This document shows, in pieces, positions 50,542 to 58,219 of a stretch of 64,000 nt of DNA. The position numbers were made by a program, and so were the translations under genes. Each line of letters begins with the position of its first letter. Position 1 is the first letter of the stretch. The notes beneath the pieces were generated by a model, which was not told where the DNA came from, searched no databases, and saw nothing but the letters and a program-made list of their open reading frames with translations. Origin of the DNA: UBA3478 sp038134285 (GTDB taxonomy: Bacteria; Bacteroidota; Bacteroidia; Flavobacteriales; Flavobacteriaceae); assembly GCA_038134285.1 (NCBI GenBank), contig JAYPUW010000006.1, positions 56,468-120,467 on the forward strand, given 5' to 3'.

Positions 50542-51282
50542 ATGAAAAAAGTATTATTTCTACTAGCAATTATATCTTCCATTAATCTAATGGAGGCACA
50601 AGTGATACAAACTCGTATGCTTGAAGTTCCCCGAGCCAATATGGCAAAATTTGTTGCGGCAGCAGCAAAAAAAACTCAGCTATATAATAGCAAACCTGGT
50701 CAGCCTAGATATCTAACTTTTGAAATTCTGAGCGGACCGTATGCCAATAATTTTATTAGAGTTCATTCTGCTGACTCTGTGGCTGAATTTGATAATGTTG
50801 ACCAAGTAGGAAATGACTACTGGTTTAAAACAACAGGTGATCTTCACAATTCTGTAGGAAACAGAATGTGGTCATTGGCTAAATCTGTTTCGTACATCCC
50901 TGAACCGGCAAATTATGAAGACTTAAGAAGAGTTATTTACTACAACTTCACAGATGCAGGAGAGGACGATTTCTGGAGGTTTAGAGAACGAGTAAAAAAA
51001 GCAATGGAAGCTTCAAATTACGGACATAGAATGGGTGTATGGTTTTGCCAATCTGGTTGTGATGGTAATATTGTAATGGTAAGATTTCATCATAAAGATT
51101 TTGCAGGTCAGGCGGCAGATTATGGAGAGCCACTTGCAAATATGATAGCCAAGTATAATGAGCTATATGGTGAAGATGCATACGAACAAGACAGCGATAA
51201 GGTGGATGCAAGCTTAGTCGAAAATGGACGAATAATAAGACATTATAGACTTCGCCCTGAAATGAGTTCACCAAGAAATTAA
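50542..51282 (+). CDS. Secreted protein of unknown function
   Basis: A 246-residue exported protein (signal peptide VLFLLAIISSINLMEA, cleavage before QVIQT). The mature protein has two similar halves, each starting with a strand and helix (QTRMLEVPRANMAKFVAAAA; VIYYNFTDAGEDDFWRFRER), reminiscent of a tandem ferredoxin-like (Dabb-type) stress protein fold; this is only a guess. Two Cys (WFCQSGC) could form a disulfide. A good terminator follows. Confidence 0.7.
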   Translation: MKKVLFLLAIISSINLMEAQVIQTRMLEVPRANMAKFVAAAAKKTQLYNSKPGQPRYLTFEILSGPYANNFIRVHSADSVAEFDNVDQVGNDYWFKTTGDLHNSVGNRMWSLAKSVSYIPEPANYEDLRRVIYYNFTDAGEDDFWRFRERVKKAMEASNYGHRMGVWFCQSGCDGNIVMVRFHHKDFAGQAADYGEPLANMIAKYNELYGEDAYEQDSDKVDASLVENGRIIRHYRLRPEMSSPRN

Positions 51283-51341
51283 TTTGAATAATAAAGAACC
51301 AGCTTAGGAACTAGAAATCTTTATGATTATTTCATTACAAC

Positions 51342-51373
51342 AAACCCCCTGTCTCAACTAGGGGGTTTTTATT
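51342..51373 (+). terminator. Intrinsic terminator
   Basis: AAACCCCCT (51342-51350) and AGGGGGTTT with loop GTCTCAACT, followed by TTTATT. Ends the transcript of the secreted-protein gene. Confidence 0.9.
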
Positions 51374-51419
51374 GAACTATTGGGCTTCAATAAAACTAAA
51401 TAAAAGCTTCTATAACTGA

Positions 51420-51466
51420 GGCATTTCCTCCTCCTCCTACAATTCAGCTACATGACACTTTTCCCT
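51420..51466. repeat. Degenerate island repeat, copy 3 (weak)
   Basis: GGCATTTC at 51420 and an exact CAATTCAGCTA at 51440-51450, 20 bp apart instead of 17. Similarity to the other two copies stops soon after the core. It lies just before the first core gene, so it may mark the right edge of the island. Confidence 0.45.
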
Positions 51467-51491
51467 ACTTTTAGAATAATAACCGTTTTAA

Positions 51492-51977
51492 ATGCTCATT
51501 CAAAAAGGCCAACAAAACCTGACGAAGCTCCCCTTTAATCGGGGTGGATTCTATCATATTCCCTTAAGCGCAGAGGTGATCAAAGCGCTTCCAGACGGCC
51601 CGAAAACAAGAATCATTTGCGAGCTTGACGATCGACTCAGTATTCGTTGTGGATTAAACCCATTAGGAGAAGGTGCCTACTTCATCCTTCTCGCTAAACG
51701 GTATATAGAACAACTTGAAAAAGTAGAAGGCAACCTCATCTCCTATATTCTAAAAGTGGACCCCCATCCTTTAGGAGTCGACATTCCAGAAGTGATGCAT
51801 GAACTGTTTGATCAAGACCCAGAGGTCAAAACTGTCTTCGAACAACTGAGAAATCCGAGAAAGAGAACTCTCATTCATCGCATTAATCGAGTCAAAAATA
51901 TCGACCTTCAAGTACGACACATCCTCGACTTTATTGAAGAAGAGGCCCATAAAATACGCCAACGAAAAATCCGTTAA
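51492..51977 (+). CDS. YdeI/OmdA-like protein with DUF1905 domain
   Basis: A 161-residue protein with an N-terminal DUF1905 beta barrel (GGFYHIPLSAEVIKALP, then ELDDRLSIRCGLNPLGEGAYFI) and a C-terminal YdeI/OmdA-type helical part (LRNPRKRTLIHRINRVKN followed by HILDFIEE). The family is linked by name to bacteriocin protection; its biochemistry is unknown. No signal peptide. It is the first gene with ordinary core composition after the island. Confidence 0.75.
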   Translation: MLIQKGQQNLTKLPFNRGGFYHIPLSAEVIKALPDGPKTRIICELDDRLSIRCGLNPLGEGAYFILLAKRYIEQLEKVEGNLISYILKVDPHPLGVDIPEVMHELFDQDPEVKTVFEQLRNPRKRTLIHRINRVKNIDLQVRHILDFIEEEAHKIRQRKIR

Positions 51978-51978
51978 T

Positions 51979-52422
51979 ATGAATCCCTTTACATCTCCTG
52001 AATCAGCCTATTCGTTCTTCAATGCAACCGCATTTTTTGCATGGTTGATACTCGCTTTTGCCCCTCAGTCTGAAAACATCAGAAAAATCTTAGTGAATAT
52101 CGTGATTACCTTCTTTGCATTGAGTTACGCCTATCTCTTGGTGAGTACCTTTCGGCTCGAGAGTTTTAGTGAATTCTCAACCTTAGAAGGGCTTCAAGGT
52201 CTATTCTCAGATCCTCTTGCGGTTGTCACCGGCTGGATACATTACTTAGCATTTGACCTCTTGACCGGTGTGCTAATTGCTAAGGATGCCACTAAGCAAG
52301 GGTTCTCCCGTCTAGTCATACCTGTATTTCTGCTCTTCACCTTCATGGCAGGTCCGATGGGATGGCTTATTTATTGGATAGCAAGAACAGTAAAAACACG
52401 CGGTTCATTTATTCGTGTTTGA
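51979..52422 (+). CDS. ABA4-like integral membrane protein (DUF4281)
   Basis: About 147 residues with four membrane helices. The ABA4-like family signature is GWIHYLAFDLLTGVLIAKDA (about 75-94) and FMAGPMGWLIYW near the C-terminus. In plants ABA4 takes part in neoxanthin synthesis; in bacteria the role is unknown. The ATG at 51979 starts one base after the upstream stop; a longer frame overlaps the YdeI-like gene. Confidence 0.8.
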   Translation: MNPFTSPESAYSFFNATAFFAWLILAFAPQSENIRKILVNIVITFFALSYAYLLVSTFRLESFSEFSTLEGLQGLFSDPLAVVTGWIHYLAFDLLTGVLIAKDATKQGFSRLVIPVFLLFTFMAGPMGWLIYWIARTVKTRGSFIRV

Positions 52423-52453
52423 AACAGAAGGGCTTTTACTGTACCTTCGATCT

Positions 52454-52978
52454 ATGCGATTTCTTTTGCCTTTTTTCCTGAGTGTCTTCAGCCTGCAGGC
52501 ACAGGTAAAGACGATTAAATTGAACAACACAAAGCCAGTTGATACCCCTAAAACCATAGGCTTTAGTATTGAGGCGAGTGAGATCCGGGTTCATGGGTTA
52601 GAGGAACTATTTGATACCGTAGAAAAACGATTCAATTATGCTCCGAAATACATCGACTGCGAAACCTGTGCGGTTGTCGCCCCTACAGTGGTCTACACCA
52701 TAGTGCTAGATTACACTTTCGGGAATGCGGCGGGAAGCAAATCCGCAGCCCTTATTTGGAGACGGTCAGCAAAAGAAAAAGGCTTTCCTAAACAAGGTAT
52801 TTTGCTAAGTGAGCTTTCAGAAGACGAATTGATTTCACAAGAAAGCTTCGTCAGTACTATTGACCGCGGTGCAAATCTTTACGTCAGAATGAAAGAAATG
52901 AGAGGACATGTGCTAAATAATGGTATTCACACCGACAAAAAAGCCTTGAGGTTAGGCAAGCTATTCAGAACCCCTTAA
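52454..52978 (+). CDS. Secreted hypothetical protein
   Basis: About 174 residues with a signal peptide (MRFLLPFFLSVFSLQAQ). A pair of Cys (DCETCAV) and the strand-rich VVYTIVLDYTFGN suggest a compact periplasmic beta protein. I do not recognise a family. The start is set at ATG 52454, where the signal peptide begins. It ends 4 bp from the convergent clpS gene. Confidence 0.65.
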   Translation: MRFLLPFFLSVFSLQAQVKTIKLNNTKPVDTPKTIGFSIEASEIRVHGLEELFDTVEKRFNYAPKYIDCETCAVVAPTVVYTIVLDYTFGNAAGSKSAALIWRRSAKEKGFPKQGILLSELSEDELISQESFVSTIDRGANLYVRMKEMRGHVLNNGIHTDKKALRLGKLFRTP

Positions 52979-52981
52979 TTC

Positions 52982-53266
52982 CTATTTAATTTCGGCACTA
53001 AGCCCGGCCTCTAAAAGGGCAGAGCAACGTGGCTTTAACTCATCGTAGCTCCCCGTTTTTACGCTGCACTTGCCTTTGTAATGTACAATAAGAGAGCACT
53101 GATGGGCCTGTTCTTCAGTGTGCTCACATACCCGAATCAAGGTGGCAATGACGTGTTCAAAGGTGTTGACGTCATCATTAAAAAGAATGATCTGATGCTC
53201 TGAGGCTTCAGCTGTTTCGGTCAACAGTTCTTCTGATTCCTCAAAATATTCCCTCTCATAGCGCAT
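52982..53266 (-). CDS. clpS: ATP-dependent Clp protease adaptor ClpS
   Basis: N-end-rule adaptor that delivers substrates to ClpAP/ClpCP. The binding pocket is ILFNDDVNTFEHVI (about 27-40) and the rest has the HTEEQAHQCSLIVHYKGKC and KTGSYDEL segments of the fold. 94 residues. No clpA is nearby. It is 3 bp downstream of prmA. Confidence 0.93.
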   Translation of the reverse strand: MRYEREYFEESEELLTETAEASEHQIILFNDDVNTFEHVIATLIRVCEHTEEQAHQCSLIVHYKGKCSVKTGSYDELKPRCSALLEAGLSAEIK

Positions 53267-53269
53267 ACT

Positions 53270-54112
53270 CTAAAATATAAATTTTGCGCAAACCCAGTTG
53301 TCTTTGGTCGTGTGACTCTGGTACGTTAAGCCTTGCTCGGTAAAGGCTGCTTTTAAATCTGAGAGGTCTTCAGAGTAAAATCCACTGATAAGGATTACCC
53401 CTCCCTTTTTTAGCGCACGAGCATAGTCTTTGACCTGCTGCAAGAGTACATTCTTATTTATATTCGCTAAGAGTACATCGTATTGTTTCTGAATGTTTTT
53501 AAAATCACTGGCTTGCCATACTTTGAGTTGTATGTCATTGCGTGAGGCGTTCTCAACGCTGTTCTCAACACACCAATCGTCACAATCAAAGGCCTCAATC
53601 TCTACCGCCCCTTTCTTAGCAGAGAGTATTGCCAGTACCGCAGTACCGCATCCTACATCTAACACGGTCTTACATTCAAGATCGAGATGATCAATACCCT
53701 CAAGCATTTGATAGGTCGTCTGATGGTGACCCGTTCCAAAACTCATTTTGGGTTCTATTATCAGTTCGATGGCTACAGCACAAGGTTCGTGAAAAGGAGC
53801 GCGAACAGCGATTCGGTCTTCGATCTGAATAGGCTCAAAACTACTCTCCCACTTCGCGTTCCAATTTTCTTGCTGAATTTCATCCACTTTCAGTTCTATA
53901 ATGGTAGTTAACCCGGAAGTGATCGGAAAGTGGGTGTCTACTTTGAGCTCAATGTCTGACATTTGACCCTTTTCGACATAGGCGATGAGTCCATCTTCGG
54001 TCTCTTCAAAGGTGTCAAAAGGATATTCAGAGAGTTCAGCAAGTAATACTTCTCTCGCCACTTCAGGATCAGACAGCGCAAACGTATAGGCTAAATATAT
54101 AGGGTCTGCCAC
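53270..54112 (-). CDS. prmA: Ribosomal protein L11 methyltransferase
   Basis: SAM-dependent methylase that trimethylates L11. A substrate-recognition domain (about 1-95) precedes the catalytic domain: IEPKMSFGTGHHQTTYQMLE, VLDVGCGTAVLAILSAKKG (SAM site), the EAFDCDDWCVENSVENA motif, and LLANINKNVLL in place of the family NPPF-like LANILxxPL. 280 residues. Downstream of tpiA by 2 bp. Confidence 0.95.
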   Translation of the reverse strand: MADPIYLAYTFALSDPEVAREVLLAELSEYPFDTFEETEDGLIAYVEKGQMSDIELKVDTHFPITSGLTTIIELKVDEIQQENWNAKWESSFEPIQIEDRIAVRAPFHEPCAVAIELIIEPKMSFGTGHHQTTYQMLEGIDHLDLECKTVLDVGCGTAVLAILSAKKGAVEIEAFDCDDWCVENSVENASRNDIQLKVWQASDFKNIQKQYDVLLANINKNVLLQQVKDYARALKKGGVILISGFYSEDLSDLKAAFTEQGLTYQSHTTKDNWVCAKFIF

Positions 54113-54114
54113 TT

Positions 54115-54867
54115 TTACGAAGCTGCATTTACAATTGCTAAGAAATCGGCAGCATGTAATGAAGCTCCCCCGATTAATCCTCCGTCAATATCAGGACGCG
54201 AAAAGAGATCTGCGGCGTTTCCTGGCTTTACACTTCCTCCATACAAAATGCGAGTTTGATCGGCCACATCAGTTCCAACCTCGCTGCGCAAGTATTCACG
54301 GATAAAAGCGTGCATTTCCTGAGCCTGCTCAGGAGTAGCGGTCTCTCCGGTTCCAATCGCCCAAACGGGTTCATAGGCTAGAATGATATGCTTGTAGTCT
54401 TCAGCAGCAACTCCTGCCAAACCTGAAATAAGTTGAGATTGAACCACCTCAAAATGAGTAGCCGACTTACGCTCAGCTAATTGCTCTCCGAAGCAGAAGA
54501 TCACCTGCATACCTGAAGATAGAGCAACCTTTACCTTATCATTGATTTGAGCATCTGTTTCGCCATAACTATCACGTCGCTCTGAATGGCCCAAAATGAC
54601 CGTTGAGGCCCCCACAGACTTTAGCATCGACGAAGAAATCTCTCCTGTGTGTGCGCCGCTTTCTGCAGCGTTCATGTTTTGAGCAGCTAACTGCATTCTA
54701 CTGCCTTTAATGTGCTGATTGACCTCATTGAGAAATACAAAAGGAGGTGCAATATATACTTCAGTAGCGGCGTCTTGGTATCCCGCAAGCAATTCATTTA
54801 CAAGTGATTTCGCTTCGGTTAGGTCTTTATTCATTTTCCAATTCGCAGCAACAACAGGGGTTCGCAT
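54115..54867 (-). CDS. tpiA: Triosephosphate isomerase
   Basis: Glycolytic and gluconeogenic interconversion of DHAP and GAP. The barrel starts VVAANWKMNKDL (catalytic Lys), with LGHSERRD (catalytic His), AYEPVWAIGTGETA (catalytic Glu plus loop 6) and YGGSVKPGN, IDGGLIGGASL (phosphate). 250 residues is standard. Between the BT_3928-type gene and prmA on one strand. Confidence 0.98.
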   Translation of the reverse strand: MRTPVVAANWKMNKDLTEAKSLVNELLAGYQDAATEVYIAPPFVFLNEVNQHIKGSRMQLAAQNMNAAESGAHTGEISSSMLKSVGASTVILGHSERRDSYGETDAQINDKVKVALSSGMQVIFCFGEQLAERKSATHFEVVQSQLISGLAGVAAEDYKHIILAYEPVWAIGTGETATPEQAQEMHAFIREYLRSEVGTDVADQTRILYGGSVKPGNAADLFSRPDIDGGLIGGASLHAADFLAIVNAAS

Positions 54868-54874
54868 AGGGTTC

Positions 54875-55960
54875 TTAGTTTAAATCTTTATAGTGTTTCT
54901 TGTCAATAATAGTCGCGTTCTCTAGAAATAAAATTCCTGGATTTGAACGCACAATCGTTTTTACCGTGGTTTGATCGGCCAAATGCCAGTAGAACGGGAT
55001 GTTGTATTGTTCGTAAAAAGAGGCGATCGCCTCATATGAAGAGGCCGTAATCCCATAGATCTCATATCCTTCTTTATGAAGGTCAATCGCTTTCTGTACC
55101 ATTAAGGCCAAACCCTCTTGATCTGCATGATCTAAATCATAGGCCGTAATCAATAGTGCCTTTTGAGCGCTCAGAAGTGAAGAAGTGTAATCTACACCGT
55201 CACGCATTAAAGTAAAGTCATGAATGGGTGGTTCGTAGCCTTTTTGCAAGAGCACCGTTTCTACATTTCCGGTAAACGTTCCTTGGTGATCCGGAAAGGC
55301 ACCTTCAGTTTTTATGACTTTTTTCTCTCCTTGATATTCAAACTCCCATAAATAGGCGTACACCTCCTTTGGAGCATCATCCGGAATTTCCATTGAAGTT
55401 TCAATATTAGCTCCAATGTTGTAAGGTCTAAAGTCAAAGAGAGGTAAGTGATTGAGCACGTAGTAACCAAAAAATACACACAGTACAGTGCTCACGAGCG
55501 AAAGCCTTAAGCTAAGCCTATTACTAAATAGACGGTAAATGAAGTCGCGCTTTAACCATAGCCATAAGATAAAGATCAAGAGCACCACATCTTTATAAAA
55601 GGATTGCCAGGGCGTGAGTTTTATCGCATCGCCAAAGCATCCGCAATCGGTCACTTTATTGAAATAAGCCGAATAAAAAGTGAGAAAGGTGAAGAATACG
55701 ATCATCCCCAAGAGGCTATAAAGCGTAAACTTTTTAAGATATCCCAACCATAATAATATTCCCAAAAGCACCTCAAGAACTACCAATATCAGCGCGATTG
55801 CAAGTGCGAAGGGCATGAAAAAAGGCAAGTCTAGAACGCCGGGGCTGAAATACTCCTCTAGTTTGAACGAAAAACCTACCGGGTCATTCAATTTAATCAA
55901 GCCCGAAAGTATAAAGACAAAGCCTGTTAAGGCACGAATGAGCTGTGTGATCGCGTTCAT
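54875..55960 (-). CDS. BT_3928 family DoxX-like membrane protein
   Basis: A 361-residue protein. The N-terminal half is DoxX/MauE-like with four helices: GFVFILSGLIKLNDPVGF (about 12-29) and the Cys pair in TDCGCFGDAIKLTPW. The C-terminal half (about 190-361) is extracytoplasmic and shows thioredoxin-like spacing without an obvious CxxC. Family known from Bacteroides as BT_3928; possibly a redox or quinone partner. Its start overlaps the DUF1599 gene by 4 bp. Confidence 0.85.
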   Translation of the reverse strand: MNAITQLIRALTGFVFILSGLIKLNDPVGFSFKLEEYFSPGVLDLPFFMPFALAIALILVVLEVLLGILLWLGYLKKFTLYSLLGMIVFFTFLTFYSAYFNKVTDCGCFGDAIKLTPWQSFYKDVVLLIFILWLWLKRDFIYRLFSNRLSLRLSLVSTVLCVFFGYYVLNHLPLFDFRPYNIGANIETSMEIPDDAPKEVYAYLWEFEYQGEKKVIKTEGAFPDHQGTFTGNVETVLLQKGYEPPIHDFTLMRDGVDYTSSLLSAQKALLITAYDLDHADQEGLALMVQKAIDLHKEGYEIYGITASSYEAIASFYEQYNIPFYWHLADQTTVKTIVRSNPGILFLENATIIDKKHYKDLN

Positions 55961-56496
55961 GAATGTGTCAAATGGATCATAGCGAAAACCGCGTAATTCA
56001 AAATGTCTTGATAATTGGCGGCAATACCCTCACTCACTAGGGTTTTTCCCTGATTATCTTCTATCTGTTTGATGCGGTGAAGTTTTTGCAAAATAAGATC
56101 GGTCAAAGAGCTCACGCGCATTTCGCGCCAGGCCTCGCCGTAATCGTGATTCTTGTCAAGCATAAGTGACTTGCACTCTTCTACTTTGGCATCATAGCGT
56201 TCAAGAGCCTCTTCAGGAGAAAGATCGGGCTGATCGACTAACGGAAGCTCTGATTGTATGAGTGCCATCACGGAATAATTGATAATCCCAATAAACTCAT
56301 CCTCTTCACCCTCGGCAATCTTTGACTTTGCATTGGTTTGCAATCCACGAATCCGCTGGGCTTTGATAAAAATCTGATCGGTCAATGAAGACAATCTAAG
56401 TATCCGCCATGCCGTACCGTAGTCGAAGGCCTTCTTTTCAAATAAGGTTCTACAGCGCTCAATGACGTGATCAAATTGGGTTAAAGTTGTACTCAT
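55957..56496 (-). CDS. DUF1599 protein with two tandem repeats
   Basis: A 179-residue protein consisting of two homologous halves: CRTLFEKKAFDYGTAWRILR with SSLTDQIFIKAQRI, and CKSLMLDKNHDYGEAWREMR with SSLTDLILQKLHRI. The DYG-W-R-SSLTD pattern is the family hallmark. It resembles nucleotide pyrophosphohydrolase-type helical proteins, but activity is unknown. First gene of the tpiA-side operon, divergent from folP, an order conserved in Bacteroidota. Confidence 0.88.
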   Translation of the reverse strand: MSTTLTQFDHVIERCRTLFEKKAFDYGTAWRILRLSSLTDQIFIKAQRIRGLQTNAKSKIAEGEEDEFIGIINYSVMALIQSELPLVDQPDLSPEEALERYDAKVEECKSLMLDKNHDYGEAWREMRVSSLTDLILQKLHRIKQIEDNQGKTLVSEGIAANYQDILNYAVFAMIHLTHS

Positions 56497-56544
56497 AGAT
56501 AAATGGAGTGGTTAACGTAACTTAGTATCGCTTGATTGACCTTT

Positions 56545-56552
56545 CAAATATA
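56545..56552 (-). promoter_or_regulatory. -7 box for the DUF1599 operon
   Basis: The minus strand reads TATATTTG, matching TAnnTTTG, 49 bp upstream of the DUF1599 ATG. It would drive DUF1599, BT_3928-type, tpiA, prmA and clpS as one transcript. Confidence 0.6.
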
Positions 56553-56564
56553 AAGGATTCACCC

Positions 56565-57398
56565 ATGACCATTACCCTGAATCAACAGCTAATTGACCTT
56601 AATATTCCGCGGATCGCAGCGATTTTGAATGTAACTCCAGATTCATTCTACGACGGCGGACAACTAAAGAACCAAGACCAGCTCTTAAGCAAGGTTCAGG
56701 ATCACATAGATCAAGGAGCTGACCTTATTGATGTAGGCGGATACTCCACACGACCCGGCGCCTCCGCAGTTAGTGTTGAAGAAGAGTTAAGTCGTGTGAT
56801 CCCGGCAGTTGAATTGCTTCAAGAGCATTTTCCGAATATCCCACTCTCTATAGACACCTTCAGATCAGAAGTAGCTGTAAAAAGCCTAGAAAAGGGCGCC
56901 GCCATGATCAACGACGTCAGCGGATCAAAGGCTGACCCGAAGCTATTGGATGTGGTAGCCTCATTTCAGGTCCCTTACATAGGTATGCACATGAGAGGCA
57001 ATCCAAAATCCATGAACACCCTCACGGATTACGAAGACATTATAGTTGAACTGCGCAAACATTTTTCTTGGCTAGCAGAAGAAACGGCTAAACGAAACCT
57101 CAACGACCTCATCATCGACCCTGGGTTTGGGTTTGCTAAAACTGCTGAGCAGAATTTCTTTTTACTGAATCACTTAGACGCATTTAAACTTTTGAAGCTT
57201 CCTATACTCGTGGGATTGAGTCGAAAGTCAATGATTTACAAAACACTTCAAATAACCCCAGAAGAGGCCGTGAATGGCACCTCTGCCCTTCACATGATTG
57301 CGCTAGAACGAGGAGCACACTTTTTGAGGGTACACGATGTCAAACCGGCCAAAGAATGCATCGACCTATACCTAAAGCTGAAACAATCAAACACTTAG
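56565..57398 (+). CDS. folP: Dihydropteroate synthase
   Basis: Joins p-aminobenzoate to dihydropterin pyrophosphate in folate synthesis; the sulfonamide target. Motifs: AAILNVTPDSFYDGG (pterin loop), LIDVGGYSTRPGA, SIDTFRSEVA, MINDVSGSKAD and IIDPGFGFAKT. ATG 56565 gives 277 residues; a TTG at 56532 is in frame but lies on top of the minus-strand promoter box. It is followed after 29 bp by cdaA. Confidence 0.96.
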   Translation: MTITLNQQLIDLNIPRIAAILNVTPDSFYDGGQLKNQDQLLSKVQDHIDQGADLIDVGGYSTRPGASAVSVEEELSRVIPAVELLQEHFPNIPLSIDTFRSEVAVKSLEKGAAMINDVSGSKADPKLLDVVASFQVPYIGMHMRGNPKSMNTLTDYEDIIVELRKHFSWLAEETAKRNLNDLIIDPGFGFAKTAEQNFFLLNHLDAFKLLKLPILVGLSRKSMIYKTLQITPEEAVNGTSALHMIALERGAHFLRVHDVKPAKECIDLYLKLKQSNT

Positions 57399-57427
57399 AG
57401 TGAAATTGTACCTTTAGTCATTTACAT

Positions 57428-58210
57428 ATGAACCTGACAGACTTCTTATCGTTCAAAATTACCGATGCCCTTGACATTTTGCTCGTTGCCTTTCTTTTGT
57501 ACTATGTATACCGCTTACTGAAAGGCTCCGTTGCTATCAATATCTTTATTGGCCTAGTCATTGTATGGGGATTCTGGAATGTCACCCGACTACTAGAAAT
57601 GAAGATGATAAGTAATATCGTCGGTGGATTCATGCAGGTCGGATTCATCGTGTTGGTGGTGGTCTTCCAACAAGAAATTCGACGCTTTCTTTTGGTGTTA
57701 GGTTCCGGTAATTTTTCAGCCAAAAAAATGGGGCGTTTCTTTCGCTTTATGCGTGCCGAGAAAAAAGAACCCCGTACCAATATCGGAGCCCTTGTTGAGG
57801 CCTGCGAAAAGCTGAGCATGCAGCGTCTTGGGGCACTCATTGTTCTTGAACACAACGACAGCCTCGACTTTGTCAAAAACAGCGGAGACAGTATGGATAT
57901 CACGCTCAATGCACCAATCATTGAGAGCATCTTTTACAAAAACAGCCCGCTACATGATGGAGCGGCAATCATTAAGGGCAATAAGATTGTGGCGACTCGC
58001 GTCATCCTTCCATTAAGTAATGCCAAAGACATCCCACCGCAATACGGCCTTCGACACAAAGCGGCTATAGGCATCACAGAAAATACAGACGCCTTGTGTT
58101 TGGTGGTAAGCGAAGAGCGCGGAGAAATCTCTTACATCAAGGGTAAGAACTTCGTGAGCTTCGATTCAATATTGATGTTGAAAGAAAAGCTAAAAAGAGA
58201 TTTAGCTTAA
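57428..58210 (+). CDS. cdaA: Diadenylate cyclase CdaA
   Basis: Membrane-bound synthase of the second messenger c-di-AMP. Three N-terminal helices (about 15-85) are followed by the DisA_N cyclase domain: YKNSPLHDGAAII with the DGA motif (about 175-187) and GLRHKAAIGITE with the RHR-type motif as RHK (about 208-219). 260 residues. A TACCTTTA near-match to the -7 box lies at 57409-57416. The folP-cdaA pair occurs widely in Bacteroidota. Confidence 0.94.
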   Translation: MNLTDFLSFKITDALDILLVAFLLYYVYRLLKGSVAINIFIGLVIVWGFWNVTRLLEMKMISNIVGGFMQVGFIVLVVVFQQEIRRFLLVLGSGNFSAKKMGRFFRFMRAEKKEPRTNIGALVEACEKLSMQRLGALIVLEHNDSLDFVKNSGDSMDITLNAPIIESIFYKNSPLHDGAAIIKGNKIVATRVILPLSNAKDIPPQYGLRHKAAIGITENTDALCLVVSEERGEISYIKGKNFVSFDSILMLKEKLKRDLA

Positions 58211-58219
58211 CAAAGCTAC

